From assembly GCA_016790635.1 (NCBI GenBank), contig JAEUOR010000047.1:1-64000 (forward strand): DNA of 64,000 bases, in the 5' to 3' direction. The position numbers and the translations under genes were made by a program. The notes under the pieces were generated by a model. It was not told the origin of the DNA and searched no databases. It saw only the letters and a program-made list of their open reading frames with translations. Origin of the DNA: Burkholderiales bacterium (GTDB lineage: Bacteria; Pseudomonadota; Gammaproteobacteria; Burkholderiales; JAEUOS01). This document shows, in pieces, positions 48,765 to 56,807 of this stretch; position 1 is the first letter of the stretch, and the number at the start of each line of letters is the position of its first letter.

Positions 48765-49828
48765 GTGAACACACCAGCGCCTGGGAGGCGCGACTTGCAG
48801 CGTCGGGCATCGTGCTCGACGGCGCCCCGGCACCAGCGAGTGCGGCCGACCCGGCCAATCCCTGGTACCTGCGCCTGGTGGCCGGCATCGGCGGGTTCAT
48901 CGGCGCGCTCATGGTGCTGCTTTTCCTCGGTGCGGGATTGGGTTCGTTGCGCCTTCTCGACTCGGCGCAGTCCGCCGGCGCGGTGGGTTTGTTCCTGTGC
49001 GCGACGTCGGTCGGCCTGTACGCGTTCTCGCGCGGCGTGGCGGCCGAGCAGTTCGCGCTGGCCGTCAGCATCGCCGGCCAGATCGCCCTGGCCATTGGCG
49101 TGGCCGACGTGTTTCGCAGCGGATCACTGACCAACTGGTGGGCGCTGGTCGGCGTGCAGGCGCTCCTGTGGGTCCTAGTCAACAACGGCTTGCACCGCAG
49201 CCTGACTGGCGCCGCGCTGGCGATTTTCGGCGCGCTTTCCTGCCGCACGCCGGGCCTCTTGGCGCTGTGGTGGGGCGCGCTGATGCTGGCATGCGCCGCC
49301 ATCCTGCTTGCTGAAGGATGGCTGGCGGCGCGCGGGCGCGCCGACGCGGTGGCGCCGGCAGTGTTCGGCCTCATCGCCGGGATCATCGCCGCGCAGATTC
49401 CGTGGTTCTTCAAGCTCTGGCCGGGCAGCGCCGGCGCCGGGCCGGGGTCACTGCCCTGGGCCACGCAGCTGCCGGCCTTGCTCCTCATCACCTGGGCGGC
49501 CGCGCGCGGCGCGCCGGTGACGGCGCGGGCCGGCGCATTGCTGCTGGCCTTCGCGACCGCCACCCTGGGCGCATGGTTGCCGGGCTGGATTCCGGCCCTG
49601 TTCCTGGCGCTGGGCGGGCTGGCGTGGGCCCGCCCCGCATGGGCGATGATCGCCATGCTGGCGCTGATCTTCTCGGTCTCGGCGTACTACTACAGTCTCG
49701 CGATCACGCTCCTGGACAAGGCGGCGCGGATGGCCCTGGCCGGCGTGGCGTGCCTCGCGCTGGCGGCCGTGGTGCGGCAGGTCGGTGCGCGCTGGATCGC
49801 AGTCGAAGCTTCGCGGGAGGCACCATGA
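48761..49828 (+). CDS. DUF4401 membrane protein
   Basis: A 355-residue protein with a short soluble N-terminus and about ten or eleven predicted helices. It begins MSEHTSAWEARLAASGIVL; NPWYLRLVAGIGGFIGALM leads into the first helix. It is the usual partner of DUF2157. The ATG overlaps the previous stop (ATGA), and its own stop overlaps the next ATG. No function is known. Confidence 0.85.
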   Translation: MSEHTSAWEARLAASGIVLDGAPAPASAADPANPWYLRLVAGIGGFIGALMVLLFLGAGLGSLRLLDSAQSAGAVGLFLCATSVGLYAFSRGVAAEQFALAVSIAGQIALAIGVADVFRSGSLTNWWALVGVQALLWVLVNNGLHRSLTGAALAIFGALSCRTPGLLALWWGALMLACAAILLAEGWLAARGRADAVAPAVFGLIAGIIAAQIPWFFKLWPGSAGAGPGSLPWATQLPALLLITWAAARGAPVTARAGALLLAFATATLGAWLPGWIPALFLALGGLAWARPAWAMIAMLALIFSVSAYYYSLAITLLDKAARMALAGVACLALAAVVRQVGARWIAVEASREAP

Positions 49829-50376
49829 CGCGCGTGTTCGAGAAGTCCTGGTGGCTGCCGCTGGGCCTGGCGCTGGTCCTGGGGGCGGTCAACCTGTCGA
49901 TCGCGGGCAAGGAGCGCCTGGTGGCCGACGGCCGGATGGTGCTGCTGGAACTGGCGCCGCTGGACCCGCGCTCGATCATGCAGGGCGACTACATGCGCCT
50001 GGACACGCGCGTGGCGCGCAGCCTGCCGACCGACATGGTCGTCGGCGGGACGCATGCGGTGCGCCTGAAGCTGGACGCACGCGGTGTGGCGACTGCGGCG
50101 GAGTTTGATCGCGGCGGTCCGCTGGCGGCGGGCGAGGCGCGCATGGTCGCGCGACCGCTGGTGCGCTCCGGCTGGCGCCTGGGCAGCGATGCGTTCTTTT
50201 TCCAGGAAGGGACGGCGCGGGTCTACGAGTCGGCACGCTACGGCGAGTACCGTGTGACCGAGGGCGGTGAGTCAGTGCTGGTGGCGCTGCGCGACGCCGA
50301 TCTCAAGCGCCTGGGGCCGGATCGCTATGCCGATCGCTGGCAGGTACCGGAGGCGCCGCGAGCGCGCAAGCGATAA
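49825..50376 (+). CDS. GDYXXLXY-domain membrane-anchored protein
   Basis: A 183-residue protein with one N-terminal helix (about 10-27) that probably anchors it so that the rest is periplasmic. The family motif is GDYMRLDT in PRSIMQGDYMRLDTRVA; a second family-like block is EGTARVYESARYGEYRV. The family is named for its motif and has no established function. Its constant company with DUF2157 and DUF4401 implies a shared envelope role. Confidence 0.88.
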   Translation: MTRVFEKSWWLPLGLALVLGAVNLSIAGKERLVADGRMVLLELAPLDPRSIMQGDYMRLDTRVARSLPTDMVVGGTHAVRLKLDARGVATAAEFDRGGPLAAGEARMVARPLVRSGWRLGSDAFFFQEGTARVYESARYGEYRVTEGGESVLVALRDADLKRLGPDRYADRWQVPEAPRARKR

Positions 50377-50383
50377 GACGCGC

Positions 50384-50392
50384 TGCTATAGT
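50384..50392 (+). promoter_or_regulatory. Putative extended -10 promoter of the Ldh2-family gene
   Basis: TGCTATAGT combines an extended -10 TG with TATAGT, 31 bases before the ATG at 50424. The -35 hexamer is poor. It suggests the dehydrogenase gene has its own transcript rather than depending on the membrane operon upstream. Confidence 0.5.
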
Positions 50393-50423
50393 CCGGCGCT
50401 CCCAACGAGCATGGACGTCCTGC

Positions 50424-51521
50424 ATGAGCGCTGCCCAGATCGCGATCGCGCCCGCCAACTTGAGCGCCTACATCCGCGCCATCGTCGCGGGTACGGGCAG
50501 CTCCGCGCGTGAGGCCGAACTCACTGCCGACAACCTGGTACTGGCCAACCTGTCCGGCCACGACTCGCACGGCGTGGGCATGATCCCTGCCTATGTGGGG
50601 TTCGCGCTGGGTGGCGGCCTGGTACCCAACCAGCACGCCAGGGTCACCGCCGATCTGGGCAGCATGGTCATGATCGACGGCTGCCGCGGCTATGGCCAGG
50701 TGATCGGTCACGAGGCCATGCGCATCGGCGTCGAACGTGCACGTGCGCACGGCCTGGCGCTGGTGGCCTTGTCCAACAGCCATCACATCGGCCGCATCGG
50801 CCAGTGGGCGGAGGATTGCGCCGCGGCCGGCATGGTCTCGTTGCACTTCGTCAACGCGGTGCTGCGGCCGCTGGTTGCGCCCTTCGCGGGGTCCGACGCG
50901 CGCTTCGCGACCAATCCGTTCTGCTGCGGCATACCGCGTGGCGGCGAGGAACCGCTGATCCTCGATTTCGCGACCTCGCGCATCGCCCTGGGCAAGGTGC
51001 GCGTGGCGCGCCAGGAAGAAAAGACCCTGGCGCCGGGCACGCTCATCGACGGCGCCGGCAACCCCAGCACCGATCCGCGCGTCATGTACGAACGCGACGT
51101 GGCCGGGCGCCTGGGCGCGATCCTGCCCTTTGGCGAGCACAAGGGCTACGGCATGGCGGTGATCTGCGAAATCCTCGGCGGCGCCTTGACCGGCGGCAAG
51201 ACCCTGCACGAGGACAGCGGAAACTTCACCGGCATCTACAACAACATGCTGTCGATCATCATCGATCCGGAGCGGCTCGGCGGTGCGACCTTTCATGCCG
51301 AGCGCGATGCGTTCATCGACTGGGTGCGCGCCTCGCCGGCCGCACCCGGCCACGATCGCGTGCGCATCGCCGGCGAGCCCGAGCGGGAAATGCGCGCCCG
51401 ACGCAGCCAATCGATTCCCATCGACGCCAACACCTGGCGCGACATCGAAATGGCGGCGCGCAAGGTGGGCCTGACTGATGCCGACATCGCCCGCTTCTGC
51501 GCCGGCGCCCGCCCCATCTGA
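50424..51521 (+). CDS. Malate/L-lactate dehydrogenase family oxidoreductase (Ldh2)
   Basis: A 365-residue NAD(P)-dependent 2-hydroxyacid/2-keto acid oxidoreductase of the Ldh2/MDH2 family, unrelated in fold to classical LDH. SGHDSHGVGMIPAY near residue 44 holds the conserved His, followed by SNSHHIGRIGQW and ATNPFCCGIPRG. Family members act on malate, sulfolactate, ureidoglycolate or 2,3-diketogulonate. Substrate here is not deducible. Confidence 0.9.
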   Translation: MSAAQIAIAPANLSAYIRAIVAGTGSSAREAELTADNLVLANLSGHDSHGVGMIPAYVGFALGGGLVPNQHARVTADLGSMVMIDGCRGYGQVIGHEAMRIGVERARAHGLALVALSNSHHIGRIGQWAEDCAAAGMVSLHFVNAVLRPLVAPFAGSDARFATNPFCCGIPRGGEEPLILDFATSRIALGKVRVARQEEKTLAPGTLIDGAGNPSTDPRVMYERDVAGRLGAILPFGEHKGYGMAVICEILGGALTGGKTLHEDSGNFTGIYNNMLSIIIDPERLGGATFHAERDAFIDWVRASPAAPGHDRVRIAGEPEREMRARRSQSIPIDANTWRDIEMAARKVGLTDADIARFCAGARPI

Positions 51522-51590
51522 GCGTGCCGTCGCATCCGCGCTCGCGTCCCCAGCGTAAATTGCGGATATCCCCGCCTTGAGGAACCCTTC

Positions 51591-52217
51591 ATGAGAGCTC
51601 TTGTCATCGCCCTGTGGCTGTGCGTCTTTCCGGCCGCCGCGCAAAACACGCCTGCAGTTCCGCCTGGCCATGCGGTGGCCACCTTCGCGGGAGGCTGCTT
51701 CTGGTGCATGGAACCACCCTACGACAAGATCGACGGCGTGATCTCGACCACCTCGGGTTACATGGGCGGCAAGACCCGCTTCCCGACCTATGAGCAGGTC
51801 TCGTCCGGCACCACCGGTCACACCGAGGTCGTGCGCGTGATCTACGATCCCAAGAAGGTCAACTTCCGTACGCTCCTGGAGACCTTCTGGAAGAACATCG
51901 ACCCCGTCGCGCGCGACCGCCAGTTCTGCGACGGCGGCACCATGTATCGCAGCGGCGTGTACTGGCACGACGACGAACAGAAAAAGCTGATCGAGGAGTC
52001 CAAGGCGCTGCTCAATCGCGGCCAGGCTTTCGGCAGCGCGCGGCCGGTCGGCTTCAAGGGCGGGGTGGTCACCGAGACCGGCCCGGCGCCGGACTTCTGG
52101 CCAGCCGAGGAATACCACCAGGACTACTACCTCAAGAATCCGGTGCGCTACAACTACTACCGCACCGGTTGCGGGCGCGACGCGCGCTTAAAGCAGCTCT
52201 GGGGCGAGTCCAAGTAA
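51591..52217 (+). CDS. msrA: Exported peptide-methionine (S)-S-oxide reductase
   Basis: A 208-residue MsrA. The catalytic Cys36 lies in the GGCFWCMEPPYDKIDGV motif, and GYMGGKTRFPTYEQV with GHTEVVRVIYDP is diagnostic. Residues 1-18 form a signal peptide (ending PAAAQ), so this copy repairs oxidised methionines in the periplasm, unlike the usual cytoplasmic enzyme. Its partner MsrB is not fused or adjacent. It is convergent with the LysR gene, one base between stops. Confidence 0.95.
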   Translation: MRALVIALWLCVFPAAAQNTPAVPPGHAVATFAGGCFWCMEPPYDKIDGVISTTSGYMGGKTRFPTYEQVSSGTTGHTEVVRVIYDPKKVNFRTLLETFWKNIDPVARDRQFCDGGTMYRSGVYWHDDEQKKLIEESKALLNRGQAFGSARPVGFKGGVVTETGPAPDFWPAEEYHQDYYLKNPVRYNYYRTGCGRDARLKQLWGESK

Positions 52218-52218
52218 T

Positions 52219-53178
52219 TCAGGCCTTTGCGGCCGGCCGCCGGGCGGCGTCGTCCGGCGCGCGCCCGGGCCGGCCTGCACCGGAGCGGAAGGCCGCGCGC
52301 AGGTGGCTGTGCAGGATGGCCGCTGCCGGATGCAGTGTCGCGCCGTGGCGGGTCATGATGCCCAGTGTGCGGCGCACCGCCGGATCGGTGAGTTTGATGG
52401 CGATGAGCGACGGATGCACCGCCGAGGGCATGGCGAGCCCCGGCAGGACCGCGATGCCCAGGCCTGCCTCGACCATGCCCAGGAGGGTCGAGACCCGATT
52501 GACCTCGAAGGCGATCGAGGGACGCAGTCCCGCCTTGACCAGCGCGTCATCGAGCAGGATGCGATTGCCGTTGCTGCGTGCCGGTGCCATCAGCCTTGCG
52601 CCGTCCAGTTCCGGCCAACGTACCGTGCGGCGTTTGGCCAGCGCGTGGTCGCGGCGCACCGCGAGCACGAAGGGGTCTTCACGCAGCGGCTCGAAATCGA
52701 GTTCCGGCACGCGTGTGCCCATGAAGCCGATGCCGAAGTCGGCGTCGCCGGCGCTCACGGCCTGTGCGACATCGCTGTCGTTCTCGTCGACGATGCGCAG
52801 CCGGATGCCGGGATGGCGCTCCGCGAACGGCCGGATCACCGAGGGCAGGAAGTAGAACGCCGCCGACGGCACGCAGCCCACCGTGACGCGGCCGCTGTGG
52901 CGCGCGGCGGTTTCCTTCATGCCAAGGGTCGCAGCCTCCAGGTCGTCGAAGGCGGAGCGCGCGCGCTCGAGAAAGCGCCGTCCCAGCCCGGTCAACGCGA
53001 CCTGCCGCGTGGTGCGGTCGAAAAGGCGTGCGCCGAGTGCGGCTTCGAGGCGTTCGACCCGGCGTGACAGCGCAGGCGCGGACAGATGGATGGCACGCGC
53101 GGCGGCGACAAAGCTGCCGCGTTCGGCCACCGCCAGGAAGGCATGCAGTTCGGCTAAGTCAAAATTGATGCGCTGCAT
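52219..53178 (-). CDS. LysR-family transcriptional regulator
   Basis: A 319-residue regulator. The N-terminal winged helix (1-60) reads DLAELHAFLAVAERGSFVAAARA with LSAPALSRRVERLEAALGARLFDR; the rest is the periplasmic-binding-like effector domain (VTVGCVPSAAFYFLPSVI). The ATG at 53178 starts directly before the helix-turn-helix. It is divergent from the MaoC-type hydratase gene across 131 bases, so it probably controls that gene and perhaps the esterase and lyase that follow. Confidence 0.92.
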   Translation of the reverse strand: MQRINFDLAELHAFLAVAERGSFVAAARAIHLSAPALSRRVERLEAALGARLFDRTTRQVALTGLGRRFLERARSAFDDLEAATLGMKETAARHSGRVTVGCVPSAAFYFLPSVIRPFAERHPGIRLRIVDENDSDVAQAVSAGDADFGIGFMGTRVPELDFEPLREDPFVLAVRRDHALAKRRTVRWPELDGARLMAPARSNGNRILLDDALVKAGLRPSIAFEVNRVSTLLGMVEAGLGIAVLPGLAMPSAVHPSLIAIKLTDPAVRRTLGIMTRHGATLHPAAAILHSHLRAAFRSGAGRPGRAPDDAARRPAAKA

Positions 53179-53309
53179 GCAACAATGGTAGCAAATACTG
53201 CACTTTACGAATACGGTGGTCCGGCCCCAGAATGCCTTAATCCAACGGGCCGGCGCCGCGCGGGTCGGCCCAGGACCCAACCTCACCCGGTGACCGCCAG
53301 GAGACTGAC

Positions 53310-54164
53310 ATGCAACAAAGCGCACTGAAGGACTGGGTCGGTCGCAGCGAAACGCTGGATGACGTCGTCAATCCGACGCCGGTGGCCGCGCTTTCAGCCA
53401 CACTGGACTGGCCGGTTGCGCGTCCGAAGGACGGTACGCCGCTGCCCTATCTCTGGCACTGGCTGTATTTTCTGCCGCTGGCGAGGCAGTCCGAGATCGG
53501 ACCGGACGGACACCCCCGGCGCGGCGGCTTCCTGCCGCCGGTGCCGCTGCCGCGCCGCATGTGGGCGGGCAGCGATTTCGCGTTCCACGAACCGATCCTT
53601 GTCGGCGACCGCGTGGCGCGCACCTCGACGATCGTCGATGTGAGCGAAAAGTCCGGGCGTACCGGCACGCTGATCTTCGTCAAGGTGCGCCACGAGCTGC
53701 GGCGCAACGGCGCGTCCGCGGTGGCCCTGACGGAACACCACAATATCGTTTACCGCGACGCGCCGCGACCGGACGACCCCGTGCCCAAACCCGCCGCGGC
53801 GCCGGCGGAGTCGGCCTGGCGGCGCGACATCCGCGCCGACGACGTGTTGCTGTTCCGTTACTCGGCCCTGACCTTCAACGGTCACCGCATCCACTACGAC
53901 CGCAAGTACGTGACCGAGGTCGAGGGCTATCCGGGACTGATCGTGCACGGCCCCCTGATCGCGACACTCCTCATGGACCTCCTGCGGCGCGAGCGCCCGG
54001 ATGCGCAGGTAGCCAGGTTCGAATTCAAGGCTGTGCGGCCAACCTTCGACATCCACCCCTTCTCGGTGCACGGCCAGCCCGCGCCCGACGGCAAGACAGT
54101 GCGCCTGTGGGGGCGTGATCATGAGGGATGGCTGACCATGGATGCGACTGCGACCCTGGCCTGA
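53310..54164 (+). CDS. MaoC/FAS1-like dehydratase (mesaconyl-CoA hydratase type)
   Basis: A 284-residue double hot-dog protein. The N-terminal half (WHWLYFLPLARQSEIGPDGHPRRG-type region) and the C-terminal half (RYSALTFNGHRIHYDRKY, GLIVHGPLIATLL) match the HTD2/mesaconyl-C4-CoA hydratase group, which hydrates or dehydrates acyl-thioesters. The catalytic His/Asp lie in the NGHRIHYD region. CCAGGAG precedes the ATG. No CoA-transferase is adjacent, so the pathway is unclear; it is likely controlled by the divergent LysR. Confidence 0.88.
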   Translation: MQQSALKDWVGRSETLDDVVNPTPVAALSATLDWPVARPKDGTPLPYLWHWLYFLPLARQSEIGPDGHPRRGGFLPPVPLPRRMWAGSDFAFHEPILVGDRVARTSTIVDVSEKSGRTGTLIFVKVRHELRRNGASAVALTEHHNIVYRDAPRPDDPVPKPAAAPAESAWRRDIRADDVLLFRYSALTFNGHRIHYDRKYVTEVEGYPGLIVHGPLIATLLMDLLRRERPDAQVARFEFKAVRPTFDIHPFSVHGQPAPDGKTVRLWGRDHEGWLTMDATATLA

Positions 54165-54208
54165 AGCCGATGAGGAAGCCTGCATCGAGGATTTGGCTTT
54201 TTTCAACG

Positions 54209-54230
54209 AGGCGCCGGCATTTCGGCGCCT
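54209..54230 (+). terminator. Hairpin after the MaoC-type gene
   Basis: An 8-bp stem (AGGCGCCG / CGGCGCCT) with a six-base loop, followed by the weak tract TCAATAAAA. It lies between the hydratase stop and the esterase start and could reduce readthrough. The lack of a real T run keeps confidence low. Confidence 0.4.
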
Positions 54231-54252
54231 TCAATAAAACGGGGGAGAGAAA

Positions 54253-55269
54253 ATGAAGAAGTCGATCGTCCTGCTGGCGCTGGCAGCGGCCGGCTGCGCG
54301 AGCCAAGGCGTGCTGGTCAGCGACATGGGTTCATTTCACGTCGGTGGCCGTGAGCACACCGTCCGCGGCCAGCCGGTCAAGACCGTGACTTTCACCCCCG
54401 GCGGCGCGCCGGCGACCATCGACCCGAATGGCGTGTACCAGGTCGAGCAGATGTACGTGCAATGGTTCAAGCCGGCGCGCGAGCGTGGCACGCTCCCGCT
54501 CCTCATGTGGCACGGTGGCGGGCTCACCGGCGTGACCTACGAGACCACGCCCGATGGCCGGCCAGGCTGGCTCAACTACTTCCTGCGCCAGGGCTGGACC
54601 GTCTACAACTCGGATGCGGTCGAACGCGGCCGCTCCGGCTGGGCGATGTATCCCGAGGTCTTCAAGGGCGAACCGGTGTTCCTGACCAAGGAAAACCCCT
54701 TCGAACGCTTTCGCATCGGCGCCGGCCCCGGGTCATACAACAAGGACCCCGCGCGCATGCGCCTCCTGCCCGGCAGCCAGTTTCCGCCGGAGGGATACGA
54801 CAACTTCACCAAGCAGGGCGTGCCGCGCTGGACCACCACCGACGTGCCGATCATCGCCGCCTACACCGCGCTGGTGGATCGCGTGTGCCCCTGCGTCGTG
54901 CTGGCGCATTCGCAGGGCGGGCCGTTCGCGTTTCGGGTCGCGCAGGCGCGCCCCGACAAGGTCAAGGCACTGGTGCTGGTCGAGCCGGCCGGCAACGGCG
55001 ATGCGGCGCGCGCCGCGGCACTCAAGGACACGCCGATCCTCACCGTCTTCGGTGACTACATCGAGCAGGACGCGCGCTGGCCGACCATCAAGGGCAACGT
55101 GGTGCGCTTTCTCGACGAGGTCGAAAAATCCGGCGGCAAACCCGAGGTGATCGACCTGCCGCGCATCGGCATCAATGGCAACTCGCACATGATGATGATG
55201 GACCGCAACAGCGACCAACTGGCCGGGGTGATCCAGAACTGGCTGGCGGGCAAGGGGTTCGTGCGCTGA
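54253..55269 (+). CDS. Lipoprotein alpha/beta hydrolase (esterase-like)
   Basis: A 338-residue envelope enzyme. The signal peptide ends in the lipobox LAAAGC, with lipidated Cys15. The alpha/beta hydrolase core has the oxyanion region MWHGGGLTGVTYE, the nucleophile Ser in VLAHSQGGPFAF, and a late His in GNSHMMMMDRNSDQL. It resembles bacterial esterases acting on aromatic or hydroxy-acid esters, but the substrate is unknown. GGGGGAGAG precedes the ATG. As a membrane-anchored periplasmic enzyme it could release the ligand of the nearby Bug receptors; that is inference. Confidence 0.85.
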   Translation: MKKSIVLLALAAAGCASQGVLVSDMGSFHVGGREHTVRGQPVKTVTFTPGGAPATIDPNGVYQVEQMYVQWFKPARERGTLPLLMWHGGGLTGVTYETTPDGRPGWLNYFLRQGWTVYNSDAVERGRSGWAMYPEVFKGEPVFLTKENPFERFRIGAGPGSYNKDPARMRLLPGSQFPPEGYDNFTKQGVPRWTTTDVPIIAAYTALVDRVCPCVVLAHSQGGPFAFRVAQARPDKVKALVLVEPAGNGDAARAAALKDTPILTVFGDYIEQDARWPTIKGNVVRFLDEVEKSGGKPEVIDLPRIGINGNSHMMMMDRNSDQLAGVIQNWLAGKGFVR

Positions 55270-55335
55270 CGCGCAAACGCTTGTCGGCGAACCTTTCCCC
55301 GTTCCTCCTTTTCAAACTCACGCAAGGCCAGCAGC

Positions 55336-56682
55336 ATGCCCGCATCCATCATCGACTCGAAAATCTTCGGCGACATCTTCTCCGACGCACGCATGCGCGA
55401 AGTGTGGTCCGACGAGAATCGAACCGCCAAGTACCTCGATATCGAGCGTGCGCTGGCCAAGGTCCAGGGCGAACTGGGCATCATCCCCAAGCATGCGGCC
55501 GAAGAGATCGTGCGCAACTGCGAGCTCTCGCAGATCGACTGGGTGAAGCTCAAGGCCAAGACCGAGGCCATCGGCTACCCGATCATCGCGGTGGTCAACC
55601 AGATCAACGCCAACTGCAAGGACGGCCTGGGCGAGTACTGCCACTGGGGCGCGACCACGCAGGACATCACCGACACCGCGACCATCCTGCAGATCCGCGA
55701 GGGCCTCGCGCTCATCGAGTCCGACCTGGCCGAAGTGTCGGCATCGCTCGCCGCGCTCGCGAAAAGGCATCGCGACACGCCCATCATCGGCCGCTCCAAC
55801 CTGCAGCAGGCCACGCCGATCACCTTCGGCTACAAGATGGCTTCCATCCTGGCCGGCATCGAGCGCCATCGCGAACGCCTCACGCAGATGAAGCCGCGCG
55901 TGCTGGTCGGTGAGTTCGGCGGCGCCTCCGGCACCCTCTCCTCGCTGGAGAAGGGGGCGATGGAAACCCAGGCGGGACTGATGCGCGAACTGGGCCTGGG
56001 ACAGCCGCTGATCTCCTGGCACACGGTGCGCGACAACATCGCCGAGGTCGGCGCCTTCCTGGGCCTGGTCGGCGGGTCGCTGGGCAAGATCGCGATGGAC
56101 GTGAAGCTCCTCATGCAGACCGAGGTGGCCGAAGTGTTCGAGCCCTTCGCGCCGGGGCGTGGCTCGTCCTCGACCATGCCGCAAAAGCGCAACCCGATCT
56201 CGTGCCTGTACATACACGCCAACGTCTCGGTGGTGCGCCAGCACGCCGCCGCACTCATGGACGCGATGGTGGCCGACCACGAACGCTCGACCGGCCCCTG
56301 GGAGATCGAATGGGTGGTGCTGCCCGAGGCGTTCTGCCTTCTCTCGGGGGCGCTCAAGCAGGCGAAATTCATCCTCTCCGGGCTGGAGGTCGATGCCGCG
56401 CAGATGCGCCGCAACATCGACATGACCCACGGCCTGGTGATGTCCGAGGCGGTCATGATGGGCCTGGGGCCCTACCTGGGGCGCGAATATGCGCACGACC
56501 TGGTCTACGACCTGTGCCGCCAGGCCTTGGCCGAGAAGCGAGCGCTGATCGACATCCTCGCCGCGCATCCCGAGATCACCAAGCACGTCAATCGCGCCAA
56601 GCTCCAGGAATTCTGCGATCCGATGAACAACCTGGGCCAGGCCGGCGTGATGGTGGATCGCGTCCTGGCCTCGCTAAGGTAA
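55336..56682 (+). CDS. Adenylosuccinate lyase/PcaB-family lyase
   Basis: A 448-residue member of the fumarase/aspartase superfamily. The signature GSSSTMPQKRNPISC lies at 277-291 and holds the catalytic Ser; region 1 is YCHWGATTQDITDTA (101-115). In region 2, where adenylosuccinate lyases have a catalytic His in T-H-x-Q, this protein has GRSNLQQATPITFG (Asn155), as 3-carboxy-muconate cycloisomerases also lack that His. It is therefore unlikely to be PurB and may be a PcaB-like catabolic enzyme. Its stop codon lies inside a palindromic repeat. Confidence 0.88.
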   Translation: MPASIIDSKIFGDIFSDARMREVWSDENRTAKYLDIERALAKVQGELGIIPKHAAEEIVRNCELSQIDWVKLKAKTEAIGYPIIAVVNQINANCKDGLGEYCHWGATTQDITDTATILQIREGLALIESDLAEVSASLAALAKRHRDTPIIGRSNLQQATPITFGYKMASILAGIERHRERLTQMKPRVLVGEFGGASGTLSSLEKGAMETQAGLMRELGLGQPLISWHTVRDNIAEVGAFLGLVGGSLGKIAMDVKLLMQTEVAEVFEPFAPGRGSSSTMPQKRNPISCLYIHANVSVVRQHAAALMDAMVADHERSTGPWEIEWVVLPEAFCLLSGALKQAKFILSGLEVDAAQMRRNIDMTHGLVMSEAVMMGLGPYLGREYAHDLVYDLCRQALAEKRALIDILAAHPEITKHVNRAKLQEFCDPMNNLGQAGVMVDRVLASLR

Positions 56683-56743
56683 ATGGGGTCAGACCCCAAT
56701 TCCCGGGTGGCCGCTGGAAAGTAAATGGGGTCAGACCCCAATA
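56679..56743. repeat. Two copies of a 23-base palindromic repeat
   Basis: The sequence GTAAATGGGGTCAGACCCCA with a trailing AAT occurs at 56679-56701 and again at 56721-56743, exactly 42 bases apart. Each holds a perfect 7-bp inverted repeat (TGGGGTC-A-GACCCCA). The first copy supplies the TAA stop of the lyase gene. CCCGGG follows each copy closely. Similar short palindromes are dispersed between genes in betaproteobacteria. Confidence 0.85.
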
Positions 56744-56807
56744 CCCCGGGCGACTCAAGTACCGCACAATCGAGCGTACAACCGCCGCACCCTTTGGAGG
56801 AGATGCC

